Shown one piece after another: positions 54,648-63,285 of a stretch of 64,000 nt of DNA. The position numbers and the translations under genes are program-made. The DNA is from CALINF01 sp039980455 (GTDB taxonomy: Bacteria > Pseudomonadota > Gammaproteobacteria > Pseudomonadales > Halieaceae), in the NCBI GenBank assembly GCA_039980455.1, contig JBDXCG010000004.1, positions 1 through 64,000 on the forward strand, given 5' to 3'. Under the pieces are notes generated by a model that was not told the origin of the DNA, searched no databases, and worked only from the letters and a program-made list of their open reading frames with translations. Position 1 is the stretch's first letter; every line of letters starts with the position of its first letter.

Positions 54648-55423
54648 CAGGAAATTACCTTCAATGCCAGATAATGGTTGTAGCGGCGCATCAACTTAAT
54701 CATCACCGCAATCAGCACAACTGAGCCCACACCAATAACCAGAAGCTGTGCCATATCGGGCGCGGTATTAAACATGAGTATCTGGCGGTGAGCATCGAGC
54801 ATAAATGCCAGCGGATTGATCATCAGCAGTAGCTGCGTTTTGTCCTCACTGCCTAAATCGCGGACATCCCAAAATACGCCGGAAGTGAACATCAGAAACG
54901 TCATAGCCAATACGATAAATATCTGAAAGTCTCGCACTATGCACACCAAAAATGCGCCCAGCAATCCACTGGCCACAATCATCAGATACATCACCACAAA
55001 GACGGGTAATAGCCACAACCAGGCGGCAGTTGGGTAAATGCCCCACAATGCCAGAATAATGAACAGCAGCATGTATACCGACGCCTGCCGGTAAAGACCC
55101 TCATGAATCACCGACATAGGCCATATCGACTTGGGTATATTGATTTTGCCTACGAGACCTTGGTTGGCAACGATACTGCCTGATGCGTGAATAACTGTTT
55201 TGGAATACCAGATAAACGCAAACTTGCCGCAGGCAAGAAAGATAACGAAGTCGCCCCCTTTACCGGAGCTGAGTATCAGGTTAAACACCACATAGAAGAG
55301 GCCCACCCACATGAGCGGCTCCAAGAACCACCAGAGAAACCCAAGATGGAATTTGTTCGCATCCGCTTTTAGCAGCATCCGCGAGTGGATGTTGATCATC
55401 CTAAAGTATTGGGACAGTGTCAT
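54647..55423 (-). CDS. wzm: Polysaccharide ABC exporter permease (Wzm-like)
   Basis: 258-residue ABC-2 type permease with six predicted membrane helices. Typical segments are LGFLWWFLEPLMWVGLFYVVF, an interface helix IWPMSVIHEGLYRQ, and MFTSGVFWDVRDL. Its stop overlaps the wzt start by one base. Exports completed lipid-linked polysaccharide across the inner membrane; the cluster to the right may supply the substrate. Confidence 0.88.
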   Translation of the reverse strand: MTLSQYFRMINIHSRMLLKADANKFHLGFLWWFLEPLMWVGLFYVVFNLILSSGKGGDFVIFLACGKFAFIWYSKTVIHASGSIVANQGLVGKINIPKSIWPMSVIHEGLYRQASVYMLLFIILALWGIYPTAAWLWLLPVFVVMYLMIVASGLLGAFLVCIVRDFQIFIVLAMTFLMFTSGVFWDVRDLGSEDKTQLLLMINPLAFMLDAHRQILMFNTAPDMAQLLVIGVGSVVLIAVMIKLMRRYNHYLALKVIS

Positions 55424-55616
55424 AAGCTAGGCGGGCTTTTCGATACGTTTGTTTGCGCTTCTACGAATGTGCGTTCGTGCTTCTGTGCGTAGGCGCGCAG
55501 CATGTAGGAACATAAACAGGTCTTTTTATTCTGCAACGCGAGCAAGTGTATCAGAAATCACCGCCTCGGCATGCGCAGGCAGTAGTATTGACCAAACCAG
55601 CAGGTACAATGAAGGC

Positions 55617-56411
55617 ATGTCGAAAAGCCCCAAACAACACGCGCCGCGCAAACGCTTTGGTCAGAACTTCCTGACCGATGAAGGCGTTATCAGCCGTATC
55701 GAAAACGCGATAGGGCCACAGCAAGCAGATCATATTGTCGAGATCGGGCCGGGCCGGGGTGCGCTCACCGAATCACTTGCCACAGCGGGCTGCCAGCTGG
55801 ATGTGATTGAGCTCGACAGAGACCTGATCGCGGGCCTGCTGGCCGCATTTAGTATCCACAAAGGTTTCACGCTGCACAGCGCCGACGCCCTGAAGTTTGA
55901 TTTTGCATCGCTCATTGGCAATCAGGAGAAGCTGCGCGTAGTGGGCAACCTCCCCTACAACATCTCCACCCCGCTGATATTCAAGCTGCTTGAAAACGCC
56001 GCCATCATTCAAGACATGCACTTTATGTTGCAGCTGGAAGTGGTGGAGCGGCTTGCCGCGCAACCGGGCAGCAAAACCTGGGGGCGACTGGGGATAATGA
56101 CCCAGTACCATTGCGAGGTGGAGCATCTGTTTGATGTGCCGCCCGAGGCGTTTAATCCGCCGCCAAAGGTGCAATCCGCTATTGTGAGATTAACGCCGCG
56201 CGCACATTCACCATGGCCAGACTGCAACGAAAGCGCGCTGCGTAAGGTGGTGCAGGCGGCGTTCGCCCAGCGTCGAAAAACCCTACGCAACAACTTAAAG
56301 GGTGTGATCAACGCTGACGCATTGGAAGCACTGGGTATAGACCCCACCGCACGGGCGGAAACGCTGGAGCTTGTTGATTTCATCCACATAACGAATGCCA
56401 TAAATGTCTAA
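55617..56411 (+). CDS. rsmA: 16S rRNA dimethyladenosine transferase (KsgA)
   Basis: Dimethylates A1518/A1519 in helix 45 of 16S rRNA. 264 residues from the ATG at 55617 (GAAGG upstream); the open frame extends back to 55449 but without homology-like sequence. Motifs are KRFGQNFLTDEG, VEIGPGRGALTE and the catalytic NLPYNIST. Overlaps apaG by 8 bases. Normally follows pdxA, which here is about 6.5 kb away. Confidence 0.97.
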   Translation: MSKSPKQHAPRKRFGQNFLTDEGVISRIENAIGPQQADHIVEIGPGRGALTESLATAGCQLDVIELDRDLIAGLLAAFSIHKGFTLHSADALKFDFASLIGNQEKLRVVGNLPYNISTPLIFKLLENAAIIQDMHFMLQLEVVERLAAQPGSKTWGRLGIMTQYHCEVEHLFDVPPEAFNPPPKVQSAIVRLTPRAHSPWPDCNESALRKVVQAAFAQRRKTLRNNLKGVINADALEALGIDPTARAETLELVDFIHITNAINV

Positions 56412-56817
56412 ACTCGAATTCAATCCATCACTGGTGGGCGTTAGCGTGGTGACCACCTATATGCCCAGCCACTCAACACCAGAGGATGGGCACTACACCT
56501 TTGCGTACACCATTACGGTGAGTAATGCCGGAGACTTGCCGGTACAACTGCTATCGCGCCATTGGGTGATCACCGATGCAGACGAAGACGTGCAGGAAGT
56601 ACACGGTGACGGCGTGGTAGGTGAACAACCAGTTATCGAGCCCGGCGGCTCTTTTCGCTACACCAGCGGCGCAACGCTAGGCACGCCCGTGGGCTACATG
56701 GAAGGCAGCTATTCCATGGTAGTGCGCGAACCCATGGACGTGGCGCCAGATGACCTGCCCCGATTTAACGTGCCCATCCCCGCGTTTACGCTGCACACAC
56801 CCACGGCATTGAACTAA
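56404..56817 (+). CDS. apaG: ApaG domain protein
   Basis: 137 residues with the ApaG/FN3-like fold: VSVVTTYMPSHSTPEDGHYTFAYTITV, LLSRHWVITDADEDVQEVHGDGVVGEQP, and GYMEGSYSMV. Its biochemical role is unclear; the ATG overlaps the end of rsmA and apaH starts 3 bases after its stop, the conserved rsmA-apaG-apaH order. Confidence 0.95.
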   Translation: MSKLEFNPSLVGVSVVTTYMPSHSTPEDGHYTFAYTITVSNAGDLPVQLLSRHWVITDADEDVQEVHGDGVVGEQPVIEPGGSFRYTSGATLGTPVGYMEGSYSMVVREPMDVAPDDLPRFNVPIPAFTLHTPTALN

Positions 56818-56820
56818 CCC

Positions 56821-57645
56821 ATGAGTACCTATGTGGTAGGGGATATCCAAGGTTGCCTGCAACCACTGAAATGCCTGTTAAAGCGAGTGGATTTCGACCC
56901 GAAAGCTGATGTGCTGTGGTCGGTAGGCGATATAGTGAACAGAGGACCTAAGTGTCTGAAAACACTACGATTTCTCCACAATATGCGCAAGAGTCTGGTG
57001 ATGGTGTTGGGCAATCACGACCTGCACCTGTTGGCGGTTGCCGCCGGTGCGCGCGAACCCAGCAAATCAGACACGCTGGATGAAATTCTCAACGCGCCCG
57101 ACAGAGAAGAGCTGCTTAATTGGCTGCTGCATCGCCCCCTCATTCATCATGAGCATGGCTACACCATGGTGCATGCGGGCATCCCACCACAGTGGAGCAT
57201 CAAAAAGGCAATCAAGCGCGGGCGAGAGGTAGAGGCCGTGCTGCAAAGCCCCGAGTGTCTGGCGTTCTTCCGCTCTATGTACGGCAATGAACCTGCGGTA
57301 TGGTCCAAAGAGCTTGAGGGAATGGAAAGATTGCGGGTGATTACCAACTACCTCACACGCATGCGCTACTGCACGAAAGATGGCCATCTCGATTTGGAAA
57401 GCAAAGGCGCAAGCCCAAACCTGGGCAGCGAAAAAGTGTCGGCCTGGTTTAGCCACCCCAACCGCAAAACCAAAGATGACAAAATTCTCTTTGGCCACTG
57501 GGCCGCACTGGAAGGTATGACCGACAGCCCTAATGCGGTTGGGCTAGATACCGGGTGCGTGTGGGGTGGTGCGATGTCTATGTATTGCTTGGAAACCCAA
57601 CAGTGGGAGAGATGCCAATGCGAGAATGGGAAGTGCAAGAAGTGA
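56821..57645 (+). CDS. apaH: Bis(5'-nucleosyl)-tetraphosphatase (symmetrical)
   Basis: Hydrolyses Ap4A and removes alarmone-type RNA caps. 274 residues with metal motifs GDIQGC, GDIVNRGPKCL, VLGNHDLHLLA and VHAGIPP, and FGHWAALEG near the C-terminus. Ends with a Cys-rich tail (RCQCENGKCKK), a possible extra metal site. Marks the end of the outer-membrane operon; the glycan cluster follows after 65 bases. Confidence 0.96.
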   Translation: MSTYVVGDIQGCLQPLKCLLKRVDFDPKADVLWSVGDIVNRGPKCLKTLRFLHNMRKSLVMVLGNHDLHLLAVAAGAREPSKSDTLDEILNAPDREELLNWLLHRPLIHHEHGYTMVHAGIPPQWSIKKAIKRGREVEAVLQSPECLAFFRSMYGNEPAVWSKELEGMERLRVITNYLTRMRYCTKDGHLDLESKGASPNLGSEKVSAWFSHPNRKTKDDKILFGHWAALEGMTDSPNAVGLDTGCVWGGAMSMYCLETQQWERCQCENGKCKK

Positions 57646-57710
57646 TGAAAGGCGACATTTATTATCCTCTTCCCAGCTGTCAGCCGCGAACACGCTAGCG
57701 CGAGCCACTG

Positions 57711-58979
57711 ATGACTGACTCCTCGCAACCTCAGCAATCGCAAGATTCGCCCAAGCCACTAAAAGTTCTGCATATCGGCAAGTACTTCCCCCCTTATGCT
57801 GGCGGTATGGAAACCTACCTAAGAGACTTAATGGCAGCTCAATCAAAGCAAGGGCTAGAGAGCACCGCGCTTGTGCATCAGTCGGCCCTGTCATTGCGCA
57901 GCTCCACCGAGGAATACTCTGCTAACGGGGTCAAGCTTGCCATAACTCGCGCTGCGGTGTGGCTGCGAGTGCTGTTTACGCCAATCAGCCCCACGTTTCC
58001 ATGGCTGCTAAATCGCCTCATCAAAGAAAACCAGCCAGATTTGCTACACCTGCATATGCCTAATGTTTCTGTGTTTTGGGCGTTGTTTCTGCCAAAGGCC
58101 AGGCGTTTGCCGTGTGTGGTGCAATGGCAGTCTGATGTACTGGCCTCTAAGCACAGCATGGGCCTACGCTTGTTCTACTCACTCTACCGACCTTTTGAGC
58201 GCTTGATCTTGCAGCGCAGTGCCGCTGTTCTTGTCTCCTCCCCCCCCTACCTGAATTCGAGCGAGCCTTTGCAGGGCTACAGAAACAAGTGCCGGGTGGT
58301 TCCTCTGGGTTTGAGCCCATTGAATGGCGCAAATACCTCAAGCACCGCAAATACCTCAAGCACCTCAAGCACCTCAAGCAAGAGCATTGAACGTGAGCAG
58401 CCAACACGGCCAGACGACGCGCCTCTAATTGTGCTCGCCATCGGCAGGCTCACCTATTACAAGGGCTTTGAATTTTTGGTTCGCGCTGCCGCAGAATGTG
58501 ATCACACCGTCATTCACCTTGTGGGCAAAGGCGATCAGGAGCCCCTTTTACGAAATCTGGTACAAGAGCTGGGGCTACAAGAGCGTGTGATATTCGACGG
58601 CCATCTAGATGATGCTGCATTGGCACATAAATTTAGCCAGTGCGACTGCCTGTGCTTGCCTTCCATAGAGCGCACCGAATCCTTCGGGTTAGTTCTCCTT
58701 GAAGCTATGCGGCTCAGCAAACCCACAGTCATTGCCAACGTGCCTGGCTCGGGCATGGGATGGATTGTGGATGACGGCGTAACAGGTTTGCATTGCACCC
58801 CTGAGAGCCCCACCTCTCTGGCCAAATCTCTGCGCCATCTGCGCGACAATCGTGATAAAATCGCCGAATTCGGGGGTAACGGCCGCAATAAGTTTGAGCG
58901 GCTATTCACCATTGATGCATCAGCCGCGGGCGTAAGTGCGGTTTACCAAACAGCATTGGACCCCGGTTCCGCAACCTAA
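57711..58979 (+). CDS. GT4-family glycosyltransferase
   Basis: 422-residue GT-B glycosyltransferase. N-terminal VLHIGKYFPPYAGGMETYLRDL binds the acceptor. The C-terminal domain has IGRLTYYKGFEFLVRAA and the nucleotide-sugar motif ERTESFGLVLLEAM (E-x7-E). A linker at about residues 207-222 is a Thr/Ser-rich repeat (see 58335-58379). The donor could be GDP-mannose or GDP-rhamnose, given gmd/rmd nearby; not provable here. Confidence 0.88.
   Translation: MTDSSQPQQSQDSPKPLKVLHIGKYFPPYAGGMETYLRDLMAAQSKQGLESTALVHQSALSLRSSTEEYSANGVKLAITRAAVWLRVLFTPISPTFPWLLNRLIKENQPDLLHLHMPNVSVFWALFLPKARRLPCVVQWQSDVLASKHSMGLRLFYSLYRPFERLILQRSAAVLVSSPPYLNSSEPLQGYRNKCRVVPLGLSPLNGANTSSTANTSSTSSTSSKSIEREQPTRPDDAPLIVLAIGRLTYYKGFEFLVRAAAECDHTVIHLVGKGDQEPLLRNLVQELGLQERVIFDGHLDDAALAHKFSQCDCLCLPSIERTESFGLVLLEAMRLSKPTVIANVPGSGMGWIVDDGVTGLHCTPESPTSLAKSLRHLRDNRDKIAEFGGNGRNKFERLFTIDASAAGVSAVYQTALDPGSAT
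58335..58379 (+). repeat. In-frame 9-bp tandem repeat in GT4 gene
   Basis: The unit ACCTCAAGC (Thr-Ser-Ser) occurs at 58335-58343 and three times without gaps at 58353-58379, separated by a diverged unit. It encodes a flexible linker between the two Rossmann domains. Unit length is a multiple of three, so slippage would change linker length without frameshift. Confidence 0.85.
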
Positions 58980-58996
58980 AACGCAGGGCACTATCG

Positions 58997-59731
58997 ATGG
59001 CAACCGACGGCTATAAGGGATTATCCCGGCCTGCCACTGTCATTCTTATTCCCGCCTTTAACGAGGGGGACATCATCGCCGAGGTTATCCGGAGTATTCA
59101 CGCTGCCTGTAATTACCCCATTTTAGTAATAGATGATGCAAGCACAGACAACACGATAATTCAGGCCGAACAAGCAGGCGCTTCTGTCATTCCACTTCCC
59201 GCTCAATTGGGTGCCTGGGGTGCTACCCAAACCGGCCTGCGCTACGCTATGCGACAGGGCTATGAGTACGCTATATCCATGGACGCCGACGGCCAGCACG
59301 AGGCCGACTCTATTGCAGATCTTGTTAAGCCAGTGGCAGAAGGTGTTGCGGATGTCTCTATTGGCGCCTGCACTCGACGTGGCTCTGCATTACGCAAATT
59401 CGCGTGGATATTGATGAAGCAGGCTTCGGGGCTTGCTCTGGAGGACATCACCTCCGGCTTTCGCGTTTACAACCGCAAGGCTATACGGCAACTCGCCGGT
59501 TGGCGCGCGACATTGTTGGACTATCAAGACATCGGAGTTCTCCTGCTGCTTCAATCCAAAGGCCTGAGAATCGTTGATGTAGAAGTCGCCATGCTGCCAC
59601 GTATAAACGGCAAATCCCGTGTATTTCACTCATGGTTGATGGTGGTTTACTACATGTGCCATACGCTTATGCTAGGGCTCTCAAAGCGCAGGCTAGCCCG
59701 GCGGTATCAAACACCACAGGCGGCGCACTAA
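58997..59731 (+). CDS. GT2-family glycosyltransferase (dolichyl-phosphate-mannose-synthase-like)
   Basis: 244 residues, GT-A fold without membrane domain. Motifs: ILIPAFNEGDIIAEVIRS, LVIDDASTDNT, and the metal motif SMDADGQHEADS. Similar proteins transfer a sugar to a polyprenyl phosphate. Its stop abuts the GTG of a DUF2304 gene, a pairing I recognise from other glycan clusters. Confidence 0.85.
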   Translation: MATDGYKGLSRPATVILIPAFNEGDIIAEVIRSIHAACNYPILVIDDASTDNTIIQAEQAGASVIPLPAQLGAWGATQTGLRYAMRQGYEYAISMDADGQHEADSIADLVKPVAEGVADVSIGACTRRGSALRKFAWILMKQASGLALEDITSGFRVYNRKAIRQLAGWRATLLDYQDIGVLLLLQSKGLRIVDVEVAMLPRINGKSRVFHSWLMVVYYMCHTLMLGLSKRRLARRYQTPQAAH

Positions 59732-60124
59732 GTGATTTCAATTGTAACCGGCATCATTGGCCTGCTAGTGGCCATCGTGATCATTGTGTTAATGCGCAAA
59801 GACAGCCTGCACGCTCAGCACGGCCTTGGCTGGATTATCGTGGCACTGGGCTTTGCTCTACTGGGGTTCTCTCCAGAGATTGTGGATGCAGTAGCAAAGT
59901 ACCTTGGCATCGCTTATCCACCGGTATTGGCACTCACTTTGGGCATAGCAATCCTGGTAGTCAAGATTTTGCTTATGGACATCGACCGATCTCGCATTGA
60001 AGTACGCAACCAGCGGCTAGTACAGCGCGTTGCGATGCTCGAGGCCGACCTTAAGAAACTAAACAAATCCCTAAACCCTCAATCGAACAAAGAGAGCAGC
60101 AACAACGATGACCAGCACAGTTAA
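59732..60124 (+). CDS. DUF2304 membrane protein
   Basis: 130 residues with three hydrophobic helices (about 1-20, 32-50, 66-88) and a C-terminal coiled coil (NQRLVQRVAMLEADLKKLNKSL). Matches DUF2304, small proteins found beside GT2 lipid-sugar synthases. GTG start directly after the GT2 stop; its end overlaps gmd by 17 bases. Probably a membrane partner for the GT2 enzyme (inference). Confidence 0.78.
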   Translation: MISIVTGIIGLLVAIVIIVLMRKDSLHAQHGLGWIIVALGFALLGFSPEIVDAVAKYLGIAYPPVLALTLGIAILVVKILLMDIDRSRIEVRNQRLVQRVAMLEADLKKLNKSLNPQSNKESSNNDDQHS

Positions 60125-61154
60125 AACCGCCGTAATCACCGGTGTTACAGGCCAAGACGGCGCGTACCTCACAGAGCTACTGTTACAAAAGGGCTATAAG
60201 GTGTTTGGCACGTACCGTCGCACCAGCTCCGTAAACTTTTGGCGATTAGATGAGCTGGGCGTTGCCAACCACCCAAATCTTGAACTGCTGGAATACGACC
60301 TTACCGACCTCTCGTCTACTATCCGCTTGCTGCAAACTAGCGAAGCCACAGAGGTGTACAACCTGGCGGCGCAAAGCTTTGTAGGCGTGTCGTTTGAGCA
60401 GCCAATTACCACTGGCGAAATCACCGGCATTGGCGCAGTGCACCTGCTGGAAGCCATCCGAATAGTGAATCCTAAGATACGCTTTTACCAGGCATCTACT
60501 TCAGAGATGTTTGGCAAAGTTCAAACCATACCGCAAACCGAAGACACCGCTTTTTATCCGCGCAGCCCCTATGGTGTGGCAAAACTTTACGCGCATTGGA
60601 TGACTGTTAATTATCGTGAGTCTTACGACATTTTTGGCAGTAGCGGCATCTTGTTTAATCACGAATCGCCACTGCGCGGTAGAGAATTTGTAACTCGCAA
60701 AATTACCGACGCCGTTGCCAAGATCAAGCTGGGGCAGCTAGATACGCTTGAGCTAGGGAACATGCAGGCCAAGCGCGACTGGGGCTATGCCAAAGATTAT
60801 ATTGAAGGCATGTGGCGCATACTGCAGGCAGATGAACCCGACACCTACGTGCTGGCCACCAATCGCACAGAAACCGTGCAGGACTTTGTGTCAATGGCGT
60901 TTAAAGCTGTGGATGTGGAGCTGGAATGGCGCGGCGAAGATGAGGATGAAGTTGCCATCGACATTGCCACAGGCAAGCAAGTAGTTGCGGTTAATCCCAA
61001 ATTCTACCGGCCTGCCGAGGTAGAGTTACTAATTGGCGATGCCGCGAAGGCCAAAGACAAGTTGGGGTGGGAAGCCACCACGACTCTCGAGGAGTTATGC
61101 GACATGATGGTGAAAGCAGATATTAGGCGTAACGAGGCTGGCTTTTCCTTCTAA
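60108..61154 (+). CDS. gmd: GDP-mannose 4,6-dehydratase
   Basis: Converts GDP-D-mannose to GDP-4-keto-6-deoxymannose. 348-residue extended SDR enzyme: NADP motif TGVTGQDGAYLTELLL, Thr/Ser region ASTSEMFGK, catalytic YGVAKLYAHW (Tyr-x3-Lys), and HESPLRGREFVTRKI. Followed immediately by its partner reductase rmd (TAATG junction). Confidence 0.97.
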   Translation: MTSTVKTAVITGVTGQDGAYLTELLLQKGYKVFGTYRRTSSVNFWRLDELGVANHPNLELLEYDLTDLSSTIRLLQTSEATEVYNLAAQSFVGVSFEQPITTGEITGIGAVHLLEAIRIVNPKIRFYQASTSEMFGKVQTIPQTEDTAFYPRSPYGVAKLYAHWMTVNYRESYDIFGSSGILFNHESPLRGREFVTRKITDAVAKIKLGQLDTLELGNMQAKRDWGYAKDYIEGMWRILQADEPDTYVLATNRTETVQDFVSMAFKAVDVELEWRGEDEDEVAIDIATGKQVVAVNPKFYRPAEVELLIGDAAKAKDKLGWEATTTLEELCDMMVKADIRRNEAGFSF

Positions 61155-62047
61155 TGACAGGGAAAACTATTCTCATCACCGGCGCGTCTGGCTTTACTGG
61201 CCAGCATTTTATTGCGCTGGCTAAAGACGCCGGTTACCACTGCGTAGCCTTGTGCCATCACCCTGACGAGGCCGTACCGGCCGCAGATGAGTGTATTGTC
61301 GGCAATCTTCTCGACCCTTCCTCGCTGCAAGTAGCTATAACTCATGCACAGCCGGACTATGTATTACACCTGGCGGCTATCTCTTTTGTCGCGCACGGCA
61401 ACGCGTCGGAGATCTACCAGGTCAATCAGCTGGGAACTGTGAATCTGCTGGACGCAATACGCGAAGGTGCTGGCAGTGTAGAAAAAATATTGCTTGCCAG
61501 TAGCGCCAATATCTATGGCAATACAAAAGACCTGCCAATCACCGAAAGTACGTTGCCAAACCCTGCTAACCACTACGGAATGTCTAAGTACACTATGGAG
61601 CTGGCTACCCAACTTTATGCCGACCTTCCTGTAGCGATTACAAGGCCATTCAATTACACCGGCTGCGGGCAAACGCCAAACTTCCTCATACCCAAAATTG
61701 TGAGTGCCTTCAGGGCAAAGCAAACCACTATAGAGCTGGGTAACCTGGATGTGGCCCGAGATTTTTCAGATGTAAGGGATGTTGTTACTGCTTATCTACG
61801 GCTACTCACTACTGATACCACAGCGCCTGCATACAATATCTGTAGCGGCACTCCAAGCACCCTGCTGTCTGTTATCGATACGCTCAACGCCATTGCCGGG
61901 TACGAGATTAAGGTAACCGTAAATCCAGACTTTGTACGCAGTGATGAAATCAAAACCCTGTATGGCTCACCTGCACTATTGGAATCAGCAATTGGCGATT
62001 ACCGATCCTATACGCTGGATGACACGCTTCGCTGGATGATGGCGTAA
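61154..62047 (+). CDS. rmd: GDP-6-deoxy-D-lyxo-4-hexulose reductase
   Basis: 297-residue SDR that reduces the Gmd product to GDP-D-rhamnose. NAD motif GASGFTGQHF, catalytic YGMSKYTMELA, and the Rmd-type segment IELGNLDVARDFSDVRDVV. The gmd-rmd pair matches the Pseudomonas A-band polysaccharide route. A GDP-fucose synthase is less likely on the length and motifs, but related reductases cannot be fully excluded. Confidence 0.88.
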   Translation: MTGKTILITGASGFTGQHFIALAKDAGYHCVALCHHPDEAVPAADECIVGNLLDPSSLQVAITHAQPDYVLHLAAISFVAHGNASEIYQVNQLGTVNLLDAIREGAGSVEKILLASSANIYGNTKDLPITESTLPNPANHYGMSKYTMELATQLYADLPVAITRPFNYTGCGQTPNFLIPKIVSAFRAKQTTIELGNLDVARDFSDVRDVVTAYLRLLTTDTTAPAYNICSGTPSTLLSVIDTLNAIAGYEIKVTVNPDFVRSDEIKTLYGSPALLESAIGDYRSYTLDDTLRWMMA

Positions 62048-62060
62048 GGGTATAGCAAGT

Positions 62061-63251
62061 ATGCGCCTTGTGATTGGAGGGGACTCACTGTTCGGGCCAC
62101 CCACAGGTATTGGCCACTACACCTCACATCTTGTTGAGAACTTAGTCGACAGATCTGAAATAGAAGAGCTGAAGCTCCTCGCGTATGGCGTTCTGATAAC
62201 AACAGCCAAGGCAGGGATTAATTCAGAAGGTAATCCGCCTAACAAGGAAAGCGGATCCGATGGCAAACCCTCATCACTATTTGGCAATATCAGAGGGATG
62301 GCCGCCCGTAACTCGTTGATGATTGCCGCCTACGAAAAAGCATATGCCATGATGGCACGATGGTCTCTGCGCCAATATGGCCCCAATGATGTCTTTCACT
62401 CGCCCAGCTTTGTGCTCCCGCCTTTCCCTGGGCGACGCGTAGTAACTATTCTCGACTTGTCGACAATTCGATTTCCCGAGCATCACGCGGCGTCTACTGT
62501 AACCTTCATCAACAATCATATAGAGCGCGCCATAAAGCACGCCGATCATATTTTGACCATCAGCGATTTCGTGCGAGAAGAAATCATTGATCACTTCGAC
62601 TACCCGGAGGAGAAAATTACCACCACCTACTTGGGTGCCGATGAATCATTTAGACCGATCAGTAAAGCCGAGTTCAGCAGCTCATCTTTTTCGCCAGAGC
62701 TACAGTTCAAGCAATATTTTTTGTCCGTCTCCACCATAGAACCTCGAAAGAACTTGGCCCGCCTGCTAGATGCCTACGAGGTCTATCAACAGCAGCAGGG
62801 TAGCAACGCGCTACCACTCATCTTGACGGGCCTGGCAGGTTGGAAGAGCAGCGATATACACGCAAGGCTTGAGGCACTCCAAAGCAAAGGCCTGGTGCGA
62901 TATCTCGGCTACGTTAGCCAGCGCGAGCTGTCTACACTGTTTGCTGGAGCGCGTGCACTGCTCTTTCCCTCTCTGTACGAAGGCTTTGGCCTGCCTGTGG
63001 TAGAGGCCATGAAGTCCGGCACGGCGGTGATAACATCACAAGCCTCTGCAATGGCGGAGATAGCAGGAGACGCCGCGTTATACATTAACCCAAGCGACGT
63101 AAGCGATATCGCGGCAAAAATTGGTGAATTGGCCAAGAATCATGAACTGGAGAACCGCTTAGTAAGCAAATGTCTGGAAAGAGCCAATGTCTATAGTTGG
63201 GCGCGCTGTGCTGATCTCACACTGAATGCCTACAAGAATCTGGCCGGATGA
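62061..63251 (+). CDS. GT4-family glycosyltransferase
   Basis: 396 residues, GT-B fold. N-terminal IGGDSLFGPPTGIGHYTSHLVENL is the glycine-rich acceptor loop. C-terminal VSTIEPRKNLARLLDAYE and the donor motif YEGFGLPVVEAMKSGTAVI (E-x7-E) are typical of mannosyl/rhamnosyltransferases of this family. 13 bases after rmd. Confidence 0.9.
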   Translation: MRLVIGGDSLFGPPTGIGHYTSHLVENLVDRSEIEELKLLAYGVLITTAKAGINSEGNPPNKESGSDGKPSSLFGNIRGMAARNSLMIAAYEKAYAMMARWSLRQYGPNDVFHSPSFVLPPFPGRRVVTILDLSTIRFPEHHAASTVTFINNHIERAIKHADHILTISDFVREEIIDHFDYPEEKITTTYLGADESFRPISKAEFSSSSFSPELQFKQYFLSVSTIEPRKNLARLLDAYEVYQQQQGSNALPLILTGLAGWKSSDIHARLEALQSKGLVRYLGYVSQRELSTLFAGARALLFPSLYEGFGLPVVEAMKSGTAVITSQASAMAEIAGDAALYINPSDVSDIAAKIGELAKNHELENRLVSKCLERANVYSWARCADLTLNAYKNLAG

Positions 63252-63285
63252 AGGCTATCTCAATCCTTCGATTGCTCGTACTCGT

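Noticed and set aside
49101..57710. Mobile element bringing in the glycan genes
   Set aside because: No transposase, integrase, target duplication or flanking repeats seen at the borders, and base composition looks like the surroundings.
58335..58379. CRISPR-like array
   Set aside because: Units are only 9 bases, contiguous and in a coding frame; no spacers.
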